64,000 nucleotides of DNA from Patulibacter minatonensis DSM 18081 (lineage in GTDB: Bacteria > Actinomycetota > Thermoleophilia > Solirubrobacterales > Solirubrobacteraceae), in the NCBI RefSeq assembly GCF_000519325.1, contig NZ_KI912613.1, forward strand, positions 4,348,469 to 4,412,468, written 5' to 3'. Shown piece after piece: positions 43,419 to 53,731 of this stretch. Numbering within the stretch: position 1 is the first letter of the stretch; each line of letters opens with the position of its first letter. Position numbers and translations under genes: made by a program. The notes below the pieces were generated by a model that did no database searches, was not told where the DNA came from, and was given only the letters and a program-made list of their open reading frames with translations.

Positions 43419-45032
43419 CTACAGGGTGACGGTGCGGCCGTCCTCGATCCCATCCAGGGCGAGGATCTGCTGCAGGGTGTCGTTCCAGACGGGCTGGTCC
43501 GTCGTGATCAGCATCACCGCGTGGGCGCCGCGGGTGCCCTCGGCGTCCTGGTGGTAGCCGACGGCGGCCTGTTCGATGTTGACGTCCTTCTCCCCCAGGA
43601 ACTGCCCGATCCGGCCGACCATGCCGGGCTGGTCGGCGTAGCGGAGGATCAGGAGGTTGCCGTCGAGCTGGAGGTTGAAGCGCTGGCCCCAGGCCTCGAG
43701 CAGGTACGGGCGGTCCTGCCGGCCGAGCGTCGTGCCGACGACGCGGTGGCGCTCGCCGCCGGAGACGACCGTCACGCGCACGAGGTCGGTGAAGTCGCGC
43801 GCCTGGCTGCGCGTCGTCTCCGCGATCTCGATGCCGCGCTCCTTGGCGATGCCCGGAGCGTTGACGTCGTTGACGTGCTCCTCGGTGCGGCCCTGGAGGA
43901 CGCCGCGCAGGACGGCGAGGGACAGCGGGCGCACGTCGCGCTCGCCGATCCGGCCGAGCGCCTCGACCTCGATCCGCTCGACGGACGAGCCGCCGGCGAG
44001 CTCGACCGCGATGCGCCCGAGGCTGACGGCGAGCGGGACGAACGGCGTGAGGACCTCGAGGTCCTCCTTGCCGACGGCCGGCGCGTTGACCGCGGTGGTC
44101 ACCGTCCCGCCGGAGAGGGCCGCGACGATCTGCTCGGCGGCCTGGAACCCGGCGCGGTCGTTGGCCTCGGCCGTCGACGCGCCGAGGTGCGGCGTGAGGA
44201 TGACGTTGTCGTAGCCGCGGAGGATGTGGTCCGTCTCGGGCTCGGACGCGTACACGTCGAGCGCCGCGCCGCCGACGCGACCGTCGTCGAGGGCGACCTT
44301 CAGGGCCTCCTCGTCGATCAGGCCGCCGCGCGCGACGTTGAGGACGCGCACGCCCTCCTTCGTCTTCGTGAACGCCTCGGTGCCGAGCCAACCGGTGGTC
44401 TCCGGCGTCTTGGGCAGGTGGATCGTGATGAAGTCGGCGACGGCGTAGATCGCGTCGGAGTCCTCGGCCTTCTCGACGCCCATCTCCTTGTACCGCTCGG
44501 CGGAGACGTAGGGGTCGTACGCGATGACGTTCATCGCGAGGCCCTTGGCGCGCTCGGCGACGAGCTGACCGATGCGGCCGAAGCCGATGACGCCGAGGGT
44601 CTTGCCGTAGAGCTCGACGCCGGAGAGCTTCGAGCGCTCCCACTTGCCGGCGTGCATGCCGGCGTTCGCTCGCGGGATGTTGCGGGCCAGGGACATCATC
44701 AGCGCGACCGTGTGCTCGGCGGCGGTGACGACGTTGGACTGCGGCGCGTTGACGACGATGATCCCGCGCTTCGTCGCGGCGGCGATGTCGACGTTGTCGA
44801 CGCCGACGCCGGCACGGCCGATGACCTTGAGGTTCGAAGCCGTCTCGATCAGCTCGGGCGTGAACGTCGTCGCCGAGCGGATCAGGACGCCGTCGTACTC
44901 GGGGAGCTTCTGCAGGAACGTCTCGTCGTCCCAGTCGATGCCGAGGTCGACCTCGAAGCCGGCCTCCTTCAGGGCCTCGATGCCGGACGGGCCGACCTTC
45001 TCCTTGACCAGGACCTTGGGGGTGGTGCTCAT
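43419..45032 (-). CDS. serA: D-3-phosphoglycerate dehydrogenase
   Basis: Oxidises 3-phosphoglycerate, the first step of serine synthesis. The 537-residue protein is the long actinobacterial form: substrate domain, NAD-binding GVIGFGRIGQLVAERAKG, catalytic segment LTPHLGASTAEA, an intervening domain (about 320-455) and a C-terminal ACT domain (NLLILRYADQPGMVGRIGQFL) for serine feedback. It starts at ATG 45032, 15 bases after serC, with GGAG upstream. The serC-serA transcript begins with a ZTP riboswitch. Confidence 0.97.
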   Translation of the reverse strand: MSTTPKVLVKEKVGPSGIEALKEAGFEVDLGIDWDDETFLQKLPEYDGVLIRSATTFTPELIETASNLKVIGRAGVGVDNVDIAAATKRGIIVVNAPQSNVVTAAEHTVALMMSLARNIPRANAGMHAGKWERSKLSGVELYGKTLGVIGFGRIGQLVAERAKGLAMNVIAYDPYVSAERYKEMGVEKAEDSDAIYAVADFITIHLPKTPETTGWLGTEAFTKTKEGVRVLNVARGGLIDEEALKVALDDGRVGGAALDVYASEPETDHILRGYDNVILTPHLGASTAEANDRAGFQAAEQIVAALSGGTVTTAVNAPAVGKEDLEVLTPFVPLAVSLGRIAVELAGGSSVERIEVEALGRIGERDVRPLSLAVLRGVLQGRTEEHVNDVNAPGIAKERGIEIAETTRSQARDFTDLVRVTVVSGGERHRVVGTTLGRQDRPYLLEAWGQRFNLQLDGNLLILRYADQPGMVGRIGQFLGEKDVNIEQAAVGYHQDAEGTRGAHAVMLITTDQPVWNDTLQQILALDGIEDGRTVTL

Positions 45033-45047
45033 GTTCTGTTCTCCGTC

Positions 45048-46322
<1,275 letters not shown>

Positions 46323-46327
46323 GGCCG

Positions 46328-46333
46328 AGTCTA
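46328..46333 (-). promoter_or_regulatory. -10 box of the serC-serA operon
   Basis: TAGACT on the minus strand. The predicted start near 46321 places the ZTP aptamer at the very 5' end of the mRNA. Confidence 0.55.
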
Positions 46334-46345
46334 CAAGAGGACCAC

Positions 46346-46369
46346 GGACCCCCTCCGTGCGAGGGGTCC
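46346..46369. terminator. Hairpin between divergent serC and carboxypeptidase genes
   Basis: GGACCCC...GGGGTCC arms with a short CTC/GAG extension. It lies upstream of both genes, so it is either an insulator or an operator rather than a normal terminator. Confidence 0.3.
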
Positions 46370-46440
46370 GGATTCACGACCCGGTCACGGGGTTGCGCAG
46401 GAGTTCGCCCGGCGTCCGCCGGAACCGACACGATGGGGCC

Positions 46441-47919
46441 GTGACCGACGCCGCGATCGACGCCCTCCGCACGCACCTCGCCGAGGTCGCGGACCTCCAC
46501 CACGCCGCGATGCTGATGGGCTGGGACCAGCAGACCCACATGCCCCCGCGAGGCGCGCAGGGCCGGGGCCAGGCCGGCGGGACGCTGGAGCGGCTCGCCC
46601 ACGAGCGGACCGCCGACCCGGCCCTCGGGACGCTGCTCGACGGCGCCGAGTCCGCGGGCGAGGCCCCCGGGCTGATCCGCGCGGTGCGCGAGGACCACGA
46701 GCGCGCCGCGCGCGTCCCCGGCGCGCTGGTCGCCGAGATGGCCGAGGTCGCGGCGGAGGCGCAGGGCGTCTGGGAGGCCGCGCGGAAGGCCGACGACTTC
46801 GCGTCGTTCGCGCCGCTGCTGCGCCGCCACGTCGACCTCTGCCGGCAGTACGCGGCGTGCTTCCCCGAGGTCGAGCACCCCTACGACGCGCTGATGCAGC
46901 GCTTCGAGCCCGGCGCGACGACGAGCACCGTGCGCGCGGCGTTCGCGGAGCTCCGCGAGGGCCTCGTGCCGCTGATCTCCGCAATCGCCGCGAAGCCCGA
47001 TCCCGGCGAGCTCGCCGGCCCGTTCCCGGTCGCCGACCAGCGCACGCTCGCGCTCGAGATCGCCCGCTCGATGGGCTACGAGGACGCAGCGTGGCGGATC
47101 GACGAGGCCGCCCACCCGTTCATGGCGAGCATGGGTCGGCAGGACGTCCGGATCACCACGAAGGAGGACGAGTCGACGCTCGCGATCGGCCTCTTCGGCG
47201 TCCTCCACGAGACGGGGCACGGGCTCTACGAGGCGGGCATCGCGCCGGAGTGGGACCGCACGACGGTCGGCACCGGCACGTCGCTCGGCGTCCACGAGTC
47301 GCAGAGCCGCATGTGGGAGAACATGGTCGGCCGCTCGCGCCCGCTGTGGACCCGCTGGCTCCCGCGCGCGAAGGAGCTGTTCCCGGGCCCGCTCGAGGGC
47401 CTCGAGGTCGACGACCTCCTGCGGCGCATCAACGCGGTCCGCCCGTCGCTGATCCGCGTCGACGCCGACGAGGCGACGTACTGCCTCCACGTCCTGCTGC
47501 GCTTCGAGCTCGAGGTCGAGCTGTTCGAGGGCGCGCTGGAGGTCGACGACCTGCCGGCCGCCTGGAACGCTCGCATGCGCGAGTACCTGGGCGTCGACGT
47601 CCCGTCCGACGCCGACGGCGTGCTCCAGGACGTCCACTGGGCGCACGGCGTCTTCGGGTACTTCCCGACCTACGCGCTCGGCACGATGATCGCCGCGCAG
47701 CTCTGGGAGGCCGCGCACGTCGCGATCCCCGACCTCGACCGCCGCATCGAGGACGGCGACCTCGGGACGCTCCGCGAGTGGCTGCGCGAGCACGTCCACC
47801 GGTACGGACGCACGCGCACGGGCGACGAGATCCTGCACGACGTCACGGGCCGCGGCCTCGATCCGGCCCCGCTGCTGCGGTACCTGAACGACAAGTACGG
47901 CGCGCTCTACGACCTGTGA
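46441..47919 (+). CDS. Carboxypeptidase Taq (M32 metallopeptidase)
   Basis: A 492-residue zinc carboxypeptidase that trims C-terminal residues of peptides in the cytoplasm. It contains MGWDQQTHMPPRGA near the N-terminus, HETGH (His256-Glu257-His260), the third ligand region ESQSRMWENMVG, and RPSLIRVDADEATYCLHVLLRFELE, all family signatures. Length is normal. The GTG at 46441 is preceded by CACGAT 6 bases upstream, a partial -10 match that would make it leaderless. The next gene overlaps its stop. Confidence 0.95.
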   Translation: MTDAAIDALRTHLAEVADLHHAAMLMGWDQQTHMPPRGAQGRGQAGGTLERLAHERTADPALGTLLDGAESAGEAPGLIRAVREDHERAARVPGALVAEMAEVAAEAQGVWEAARKADDFASFAPLLRRHVDLCRQYAACFPEVEHPYDALMQRFEPGATTSTVRAAFAELREGLVPLISAIAAKPDPGELAGPFPVADQRTLALEIARSMGYEDAAWRIDEAAHPFMASMGRQDVRITTKEDESTLAIGLFGVLHETGHGLYEAGIAPEWDRTTVGTGTSLGVHESQSRMWENMVGRSRPLWTRWLPRAKELFPGPLEGLEVDDLLRRINAVRPSLIRVDADEATYCLHVLLRFELEVELFEGALEVDDLPAAWNARMREYLGVDVPSDADGVLQDVHWAHGVFGYFPTYALGTMIAAQLWEAAHVAIPDLDRRIEDGDLGTLREWLREHVHRYGRTRTGDEILHDVTGRGLDPAPLLRYLNDKYGALYDL

Positions 47920-48452
47920 GCCCCGTGCGGATCCTGCTGCTGTCCGGCAGCACCCGGTCGGCGTCGACGAACACCGCGCTGCTGCGGGCGGCGGCCGAGG
48001 TCGCCCCCGTAGACGTCGAGCCCGTCCTCTGGACGGACCTCATGGCCCTGCCGCACTTTGACCCCGACGACGACGTCGAGCCGCTGCCGGCCGCGGTCGC
48101 CCGGATGCGCGGGGCGATCGCGGACTCCGGCGCGGTCCTCGTGTGCACCCCGGAGTACGCGGGTGCGCTCCCGGGGTCGTTCAAGAACCTCCTGGACTGG
48201 ACCGTCGGCGGGACGGAGACGAGCGCCAAGCCCTTCGGCTGGATCAACGCCTCCGGCCGGCCGGGTGGCGCTGCGGGCGCCCACGACGAGCTGCGCACCG
48301 TCCTGACCTACACCGACGCGCGGATCGTCCCGGAGGCCTGCCGCGCGATCCCCGTCCAGCGCGCCGACGTCGTCGACGGGGTCGTCGTCGTGGAGCCCGT
48401 GCGGGCGGCCACGGCGGAGGTCCTCCGGGCGCTGGCCGCGGCGGCCGCCTGA
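47916..48452 (+). CDS. NADPH-dependent FMN reductase family protein
   Basis: A 178-residue flavodoxin-like reductase. LLLSGSTRSASTNTALLRAA binds FMN phosphate and CTPEYAGALPGSFKNLLDWTVG is the family motif. It may act as a quinone or chromate reductase or supply reduced flavin. The GTG start at 47916 overlaps the carboxypeptidase stop by four bases (GTGA); a second GTG nine bases later is also possible. The operon partner gives no clear functional clue. Confidence 0.9.
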   Translation: MSPVRILLLSGSTRSASTNTALLRAAAEVAPVDVEPVLWTDLMALPHFDPDDDVEPLPAAVARMRGAIADSGAVLVCTPEYAGALPGSFKNLLDWTVGGTETSAKPFGWINASGRPGGAAGAHDELRTVLTYTDARIVPEACRAIPVQRADVVDGVVVVEPVRAATAEVLRALAAAAA

Positions 48453-48482
48453 CCGCCGCGACCACGACCGCAGGCAGGTGGC

Positions 48483-48947
48483 TCAGACCCGACGGTACGT
48501 CGCCTCCACGAGCTCCGCGAACCCCGATTCGCCGGCGAGCCGGACGGCGATCGTCTGCCGGAGCTCGCCCGGGGTCGCCAGGTCGAAGGTCGTCCGGTTC
48601 GTGCCGCGTGACGTCGTGCGCTCCAGCGTCAGGACGTCGCCGACCGCGGTCCCGCGCGCGGGCTGAAGCGGCGGATGCCCGATCGAGTCCAGCCACCACC
48701 AGAGGACGCCGTCGCCGTCGGGGTCCGCGGTCAGGAGCCCGTGGCCCTCGAGCGTCACCACCCCGTCGCGCCGCTGCTCGTACTCCTGGACGAGTCCGCG
48801 ACCGCCGGCGACCGGCCGGAACCCCAGAGCGGCGTCGGCCTCGCCGGCCGCCGCCCAGGGCGACGCCGCGAGGGCCTCGCGCCCGTGCCAGTCACCGACC
48901 AGCGCGGCGAGGACGGGGTGGTCGGGACGGGACGCGGTCGAGCTCAT
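48483..48947 (-). CDS. DUF1579-like protein
   Basis: A 154-residue small beta-rich protein of the DUF1579 type (LAALVGDWHGREAL at the N-terminus, GLVQEYEQRRDG, LWWWLDSIGHPP and RTTFDLATPGELRQTIAV). Such lipocalin-like proteins have no assigned function. It is divergent from a MarR gene, and a near-perfect palindrome lies 3 bases upstream of its ATG, so it is probably the main target of that regulator. No signal peptide. Confidence 0.75.
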   Translation of the reverse strand: MSSTASRPDHPVLAALVGDWHGREALAASPWAAAGEADAALGFRPVAGGRGLVQEYEQRRDGVVTLEGHGLLTADPDGDGVLWWWLDSIGHPPLQPARGTAVGDVLTLERTTSRGTNRTTFDLATPGELRQTIAVRLAGESGFAELVEATYRRV

Positions 48948-48950
48948 TCA

Positions 48951-48964
48951 TTGGAGTACACCAA
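48951..48964. promoter_or_regulatory. Candidate MarR operator
   Basis: TTGGAGTACACCAA, a 14-base palindrome with one mismatched pair, sits between divergent DUF1579 and marR genes. It is 3 bases from the DUF1579 ATG and overlaps the expected -35 position of marR, so binding could repress both. Confidence 0.55.
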
Positions 48965-48980
48965 AGATTGGTCAGCACCA

Positions 48981-48986
48981 TAGGAT
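48981..48986 (+). promoter_or_regulatory. -10 box of marR
   Basis: TAGGAT, 6 bases upstream of the GTG start at 48993; predicted leaderless. Confidence 0.55.
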
Positions 48987-48992
48987 CATGGC

Positions 48993-49427
48993 GTGTCGCC
49001 CTCTCCCACCCCGCCCGCGTCGCTGCTGCAATCGACGACCTACCGGCTCTCGGCGGCCGGGCGGGCGTCCCGCGCATCGGCGGTGGCCGCGCTCGCGCGG
49101 GAGGAGCTGCGGCTCGACCACGTCGCGGCGCTCGCGGTCCTCACCGAGGGCGAACCGCCGTCCCAGCGGTCCCTCGGGGACCGCCTCGCGAAGGACCCGG
49201 GCGACGTCGTCCGCCTGGTCGACGAGCTCGAGCGCCGGGGCTGGGCGACGCGGAGCCGCGACCCCGCGGACCGCCGGCGCTCGCTGGTCGGACCGACCGC
49301 GGACGGTGAGGACGTGCTGCGACGCGCGATGGCGCTCCTGGCGGCCGACGAGGACGAGGTCCTCGCGCCGCTCACCGCGAAGGAGCGCCGGACCCTCCAC
49401 GCGCTCCTCGAGCGCCTGGACCCCTGA
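48993..49427 (+). CDS. MarR-family transcriptional regulator
   Basis: A 144-residue winged-helix regulator. The recognition region is EGEPPSQRSLGDRLAKDPGDVVRLVDELERRGWATRSRDPADRRRS, ending in the DPADRR wing typical of MarR. Dimerisation helices lie at both ends. The ligand is unknown. It is divergent from the DUF1579 gene, and the palindrome between them is a likely binding site for autorepression and control of that gene. GTG start with no Shine-Dalgarno sequence, predicted leaderless. Confidence 0.92.
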   Translation: MSPSPTPPASLLQSTTYRLSAAGRASRASAVAALAREELRLDHVAALAVLTEGEPPSQRSLGDRLAKDPGDVVRLVDELERRGWATRSRDPADRRRSLVGPTADGEDVLRRAMALLAADEDEVLAPLTAKERRTLHALLERLDP

Positions 49428-49433
49428 GAACGA

Positions 49434-49461
49434 CGAAGGCCCCGCCGGAGCGGGGCCTTCG
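49434..49461. terminator. Bidirectional terminator between marR and ilvC
   Basis: Perfect 12-base stem CGAAGGCCCCGC with a CGGA loop, starting 6 bases after the marR stop and ending 34 bases before the ilvC stop. Serves both convergent genes. Confidence 0.82.
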
Positions 49462-49495
49462 GGACTGCGTCGGCCGAACGCGTCGGCCGCGGGGC

Positions 49496-50497
49496 TCACC
49501 CCTGCGCAAAGCCCGAGTCGTCGATCCAGTCCATCTTGGAGCGGAGCTCCTTGCCCGTCTTCTCGATCTGGAGCGCGGCCTGCTCCTCGCGGAGCCGGTT
49601 GAAGTTCTCGTTGCCGGCGCGGTGCTCGGCGATGAACTCGCGGGCGAAGTCGCCGTCCTGGATCTCCTTGAGGATCTTCTGCATCTCCTTCTTCGTCTCC
49701 GCGTTGACGACGCGCGGACCACGGGTCAGGTCGCCGTACTCGGCGGTGTTGGAGATCGAGTACCGCATGCCGGCGAGACCCTTCTCGTACATCAGGTCGA
49801 CGATGAGCTTGAGCTCGTGGAGGACCTCGAAGTACGCCATCTCGGGCGAGTAGCCGGCCTCGGTGAGGACCTCGAAGCCGGTCTGCACGAGCGCCGAGGC
49901 ACCGCCGCAGAGGACGGCCTGCTCGCCGAACAGGTCGGTCTCGGTCTCGTCCTTGAACGTCGTCTCGATGACGCCGCCGCGGGTGCAGCCGATGCCCTTG
50001 GCGTACGCCAGGGCGAGCTCGCGGGCGTTGCCCGTGGCGTTCTGGTGCACGGCGATGAGGCCGGGGACGCCGGAGCCCTCGAGGTACTGGCGGCGGACCA
50101 GGTGGCCCGGGCCCTTGGGGGCGGCGAGCGCGACGTCGACGTCCTCCGGCGGGGTGACCTCGCCGTAGAGGATCGAGAAGCCGTGGCCGAAGAGGACCAG
50201 GTTGCCGGAGGAGATGCCCTGGGCGACGTGGTTCTCCCACACGTCGCGGTGCTGCTCGTCCGGGGTCAGGATCTGGACGATGTCGCCCTTCTGGGCGGCG
50301 TCCTCGATCGACAGGACCTCGAGGCCGGCGTCCTGCGCCTTCTTGATCGAGGAGCTGCCCTCGCGGAGACCGACGACGACGGAGACCCCGGAGTCCTTGA
50401 GGTTCTGCGCGTGGGCGTGGCCCTGGGAGCCGAACCCGATGATGGCGACGGTCTTGCCGTCGAGCAGCGTCAGGTCTGCGTCGTCGTCGTAAAACAT
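49496..50497 (-). CDS. ilvC: Ketol-acid reductoisomerase (class I)
   Basis: Isomerises and reduces acetolactate and acetohydroxybutyrate in valine, leucine and isoleucine synthesis. The 333-residue protein has the NADPH-binding [42 protein letters not shown], and the metal-binding region ending KSKMDWI-like. It has its own predicted leaderless promoter (TAGTAT, 7 bases upstream of ATG 50497), so it is not in the ilvB-ilvN transcript, which lies about 13 kb away. Confidence 0.97.
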   Translation of the reverse strand: MFYDDDADLTLLDGKTVAIIGFGSQGHAHAQNLKDSGVSVVVGLREGSSSIKKAQDAGLEVLSIEDAAQKGDIVQILTPDEQHRDVWENHVAQGISSGNLVLFGHGFSILYGEVTPPEDVDVALAAPKGPGHLVRRQYLEGSGVPGLIAVHQNATGNARELALAYAKGIGCTRGGVIETTFKDETETDLFGEQAVLCGGASALVQTGFEVLTEAGYSPEMAYFEVLHELKLIVDLMYEKGLAGMRYSISNTAEYGDLTRGPRVVNAETKKEMQKILKEIQDGDFAREFIAEHRAGNENFNRLREEQAALQIEKTGKELRSKMDWIDDSGFAQG

Positions 50498-50504
50498 GCC
50501 CGCG

Positions 50505-50510
50505 ATACTA
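50505..50510 (-). promoter_or_regulatory. -10 box of ilvC
   Basis: TAGTAT on the minus strand, 7 bases upstream of the ATG. Confidence 0.6.
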
Positions 50511-50649
50511 CGCGCGGCCCCGCGGTGGGCGCGGTCCGCCCGTACGGCATCCCATCCGAGCGTGCCGCATCCCGCGCGGACGGGCCCGACGATCCTGCCG
50601 CCCTCCGCGTCGGTCGGCGAGCAGCTCGACCGGCGCGGTTCCCTCCGGT

Positions 50650-51537
50650 TCAGGCGTCGGCGCCGGCGACGAGCACGGCCCCGGGGAGCGCGATCGCGCC
50701 GTCGGGGCCGTCCGGATCCGGGAAGGCCGAGAACGCCTCCTCGATCTCCGCGTGGACGGCGGCGCGCTCGTCCGCCGGGACGTCCGCGAGCGCGGTGGTC
50801 GCGCGGTCGGAGAACGCCAGGAAGTTCTCCCGCGCGGCCGCGGCGCTCGGCGAGCGGAACGCGACGTCGAGGCGGACGATCTCCGGCAGGACGAACCCCG
50901 TGCCGCCGAGGAGCTCGTCGAGCCGGTCGCGCGACGACAGGGAGAACGGCCCGGGCTCGACGCTGTCGGGCGACCACGGCTCGGTCAGCCCCCGGTCGGC
51001 GAGGAGCGTCGTCCCGAGCCCCAGCCACGGGTTGTCCTCCACGCGGTCCCAGACCGCGAGCGCGATCCGGCCGCCCGGGCGCAGCACGCGGCGGGCGTCG
51101 CGCAGGGCGGTCTCGGGGTCGGGCACGAGCATGTAGCCGAAGCGGACGAGGATGCCGTCGACCGACGCGGCGGGCATGTCCAGCCACTCGAGCTCCATCG
51201 GCGACACGTCGACGTTGACGATGCCGCGCTCGGCGGCGTGGCGCTTGGCGGCCTCGACCATCGCCTCGGCCCCGTCGCTGAGGATCACCTTGCCGCCCGG
51301 ATGGACGAGCTCGGCCGCCAGGAGGCCGGTGTCGCCGAGCCCCGCGGCGGCCTCCAGGACGACGTGCCCCGGCTGCGGGTTCAAGAGCTCGATCATCGCG
51401 TGCGAGACCGGCGCGGCCGCGGCCTGGAACCAGTCGCGGCGCTCCTCCCACACCGGCGCCGAACGCTCCCAGCGCTCGCGCGAGGTGGCCCGGAGGTCGT
51501 CGGGCGTCGGGGTGGGGTCCGGTGCGGCGGCGCTCAC
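50650..51537 (-). CDS. UbiE-like SAM-dependent methyltransferase
   Basis: A 295-residue class I methyltransferase with [20 protein letters not shown] (motif I), [18 protein letters not shown] and [14 protein letters not shown]. The Methyltransf_11-type fold is clear but the substrate is not. The neighbouring men genes raise the possibility of a quinone methyltransferase, but the sequence is longer than usual MenG and lacks an obvious match, so I do not name it menG. The GTG at 51537 overlaps nothing and has no clear Shine-Dalgarno sequence. It lies downstream of the DUF1707 gene on the same strand. Confidence 0.78.
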   Translation of the reverse strand: MSAAAPDPTPTPDDLRATSRERWERSAPVWEERRDWFQAAAAPVSHAMIELLNPQPGHVVLEAAAGLGDTGLLAAELVHPGGKVILSDGAEAMVEAAKRHAAERGIVNVDVSPMELEWLDMPAASVDGILVRFGYMLVPDPETALRDARRVLRPGGRIALAVWDRVEDNPWLGLGTTLLADRGLTEPWSPDSVEPGPFSLSSRDRLDELLGGTGFVLPEIVRLDVAFRSPSAAAARENFLAFSDRATTALADVPADERAAVHAEIEEAFSAFPDPDGPDGAIALPGAVLVAGADA

Positions 51538-51586
51538 CAGGACATCGTCGCAGGCGCCGGTCGGCCCGCCACGCCCGAGCGCCCCG

Positions 51587-52135
51587 TCAGCGGCGCCGGC
51601 CGTGACGGCCGTGGTGGTGGCGGTGCGGCCGGTGCGGGTCGTGGTACTCGCGGCGCTCGCGCCGCTCCTCCGCCCGCTCGAGCTCGCGGACGGGATCGCC
51701 ACCGGGGCCGAGGCCGCGCCACCACGTCGCCCCCACCCCGACCCCGGTCCCGAGGATCACCCACATCGGCCAGAAGTAGTCCGCGCCGGTCAGCGCCCAG
51801 ATCACCACGCAGAGCGCGCTGATCGCGGCCGCCCCGCCGCCGCGCTGGACCAGGTGGGCCTGCAGCTCGGCTCGCGCCTCGAGGTCGACGGGGCGCTCCG
51901 GAGACGCCGGGGCCTCCGCGAGCACCGGCAGGTCCGCCGTCAGCTCCTCGAGCTCCCCGACCGTCCGCGCCGCGTAGGTGCCGGAGAGCCGGTCGTCGAG
52001 CTCGTCCGGGTCGAGTCGCCCCTCCGCGGTGTGGCGCCGGAGCTGGTCGGCGACCCGCTCGCGGTCGGCGTCGGACGCCCGGAGCGCCGGGACGGGCGCG
52101 TCGTCGGGACGGGGGGCGTCGCCGGGACCGGGCAT
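51587..52135 (-). CDS. DUF1707 and 2TM-domain protein with His-rich tail
   Basis: A 182-residue protein. Residues about 19-70 (LRASDADRERVADQLRRHTAEGRLDPDELDDRLSGTYAARTVGEL) are the DUF1707 SHOCT-like module. Two hydrophobic segments follow (AISALCVVIWALTGADYFW and MWVILGTGVGVGATWW), then a basic, His-rich tail (HRPHRHHHGRHGRRR). Such proteins sit at the membrane and some act with signalling partners; function here is unknown. Predicted leaderless (TAGGGT, 8 bases upstream of ATG 52135). Confidence 0.85.
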   Translation of the reverse strand: MPGPGDAPRPDDAPVPALRASDADRERVADQLRRHTAEGRLDPDELDDRLSGTYAARTVGELEELTADLPVLAEAPASPERPVDLEARAELQAHLVQRGGGAAAISALCVVIWALTGADYFWPMWVILGTGVGVGATWWRGLGPGGDPVRELERAEERRERREYHDPHRPHRHHHGRHGRRR

Positions 52136-52143
52136 CGACCGGG

Positions 52144-52149
52144 ACCCTA
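52144..52149 (-). promoter_or_regulatory. -10 box of the DUF1707 gene
   Basis: TAGGGT on the minus strand, 8 bases upstream of the ATG. Confidence 0.5.
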
Positions 52150-52184
52150 CCCGCGGGAGACGCGGATCTCGACCGGGGCCCCGG

Positions 52185-53528
52185 TCACGTGAGCTGCCGG
52201 CGCAGCAGCTTGCCCGACGGGGTCCGCGGCAGGTCGTCGACGACCTCGATCTCCCGCGGGACCTGGTGCCGGAGGAGTTGCGCGCCGGCGGCCGCCCGGA
52301 GCGCGGCGACGTCGACCTCCCGTCCGGGCGCCGGGACGACGCGCGCGCAGACCCGCTCGCCCCACTCCCGGTCCGGTCGCCCGAAGACGGCGGCCTCGGT
52401 CACCGACGGATCGGTCTCGAGCACGCGCTCGACCTCGAGCGGCAGCACGTTCTCGCCGCCCGTGATGATCGTGTCGCTGCTGCGCCCGACGATGCGCAGG
52501 TGGCCGCGCTCGTCGAGGACCCCGAGGTCCCCGGTGTGCAGGAGCCCGTCGTCCGCGACCGCGGCGCGGCTGACCGTCGGCCCGGAGACGAGGACCTCCC
52601 CCGTCACGCCGGGCGCGGTGGTCGGCGTCCCGTCGGCCGCGGTGATCGCCACGCGCGTGCAGAACAGCGGAGCGCCGAGGGTCGCGATCTGGCTGGTGGT
52701 CTCGCTCATCCCGTAGGTCGGCGCGACCGGGATCCCCGCCTCGGCGGCCTCCTCGAGCATGCCGCCGGGGATCGACGCGCCGCCGAGCAGGACCCAGCGC
52801 AGCGCCATCCGATCCGTGCGGTGGAGCCCCGCGTCGAGCAGCCGGCGCAGGGTCGTCGGGACGACGGAGACGACGGTCGGCGGCGGCCCCTCCTCCGGGA
52901 GCCGCCCGGAGAGCGACGCGAGGACCCGCTCGGTGTCCCACCCCCCGTGGACGACGGCGGTCGTCCCGGCGATCGCGCTGCGCAGCAGCACGCTGAGCCC
53001 GCCGACGTGGTTCAGGGGCAGGGCGCAGAGCCACCGCTCGCCGGGCGGGCACCCGAGCGTCGCAGCGGAGCCCAGTGCGCTCCAGAGCCAGTTGCCGTAG
53101 GTCAGCGGGATCGGCTTGGCCGGTCCGCTCGTCCCGCTCGTGTGGACGACGATCGCGACGGCGTCGAGGTCGTGCTCGTCGCGCAGGTCGGCGGCGGCGT
53201 CGGGGCCGGGGAGCCCGTCGACCGCGGCGGCGTCCAGCCGCAGCACCGCCCGGGACAGCCGCCGGTCGACCTCGGCGACCGGGAGCCGCGGGTCGAGCGG
53301 CACGACCACCGCACCGATCCGCAGGAGCGCGTGGAGCACGGTCACGAACGGCCGCCCCGGCGGGAGCAGCACGCCGACCTCCGCGTCCGGGCGGGCCCCG
53401 GCCGCCCAGAGCCGACGGGCGAGCAGGTCGGTGTCGCGCAGCAGCTCCGCGTAGGTCACGTCCAGGAGCGCCTCGTGCTCCGGCCGGCGGCGGGCGGAGC
53501 GCAGGAGCCAGGACTCGACGGACGACAC
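52185..53528 (-). CDS. menE: o-Succinylbenzoate-CoA ligase
   Basis: Activates o-succinylbenzoate with ATP and CoA in menaquinone synthesis. The 447-residue ANL-superfamily enzyme has the P-loop-like VVHTSGTSGPAKPIPLT, the APTYGMSETTSQIA adenylate motif, LHTGDLG, and the C-terminal TPSGKLLRR with the catalytic Lys. The family covers many acids; assignment to MenE rests on the surrounding menB, menA, menC and menD. The GTG at 53528 has TAGCCT 7 bases upstream and is predicted leaderless. It is divergent from menB. Confidence 0.9.
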   Translation of the reverse strand: MSSVESWLLRSARRRPEHEALLDVTYAELLRDTDLLARRLWAAGARPDAEVGVLLPPGRPFVTVLHALLRIGAVVVPLDPRLPVAEVDRRLSRAVLRLDAAAVDGLPGPDAAADLRDEHDLDAVAIVVHTSGTSGPAKPIPLTYGNWLWSALGSAATLGCPPGERWLCALPLNHVGGLSVLLRSAIAGTTAVVHGGWDTERVLASLSGRLPEEGPPPTVVSVVPTTLRRLLDAGLHRTDRMALRWVLLGGASIPGGMLEEAAEAGIPVAPTYGMSETTSQIATLGAPLFCTRVAITAADGTPTTAPGVTGEVLVSGPTVSRAAVADDGLLHTGDLGVLDERGHLRIVGRSSDTIITGGENVLPLEVERVLETDPSVTEAAVFGRPDREWGERVCARVVPAPGREVDVAALRAAAGAQLLRHQVPREIEVVDDLPRTPSGKLLRRQLT

Positions 53529-53535
53529 GCCCTCG

Positions 53536-53541
53536 AGGCTA
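53536..53541 (-). promoter_or_regulatory. -10 box of menE
   Basis: TAGCCT on the minus strand, 7 bases upstream of the GTG start. Confidence 0.55.
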
Positions 53542-53692
53542 TCCGGGCGCCCGGGTCGCCCCCGTGACGCCCGAGGGGTACGGCGTCCGCCGGCTCGTCG
53601 GCCCGGCCGCCCCCGTCCCGGCCGTGCTCCCCGCACGGTGGGCCGCGACAGGCCCGCGGCCCGGTCGCCCGCCGTCCGGACCGCGTGCGGAC

Positions 53693-53727
53693 TAGCCTTC
53701 CCGACGGCCGTACGGAGAACCGAGGAG
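53693..53727 (+). promoter_or_regulatory. Promoter -10 box and ribosome site of menB
   Basis: TAGCCT (53693-53698) is followed by a leader of about 27 bases containing GAGGAG (53722-53727), four bases before the GTG. In contrast to its neighbours, menB has a normal leader. Confidence 0.55.
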
Positions 53728-53731
53728 CACC

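Noticed and set aside
46346-46369. Hairpin between serC and carboxypeptidase as a true terminator
   Set aside because: It is upstream of both divergent genes, so there is no transcript for it to end. Kept only as a low-confidence structural feature.
50650-51537. Naming the UbiE-like methyltransferase menG
   Set aside because: Proximity to men genes alone is not enough; length and sequence do not clearly match demethylmenaquinone methyltransferases.
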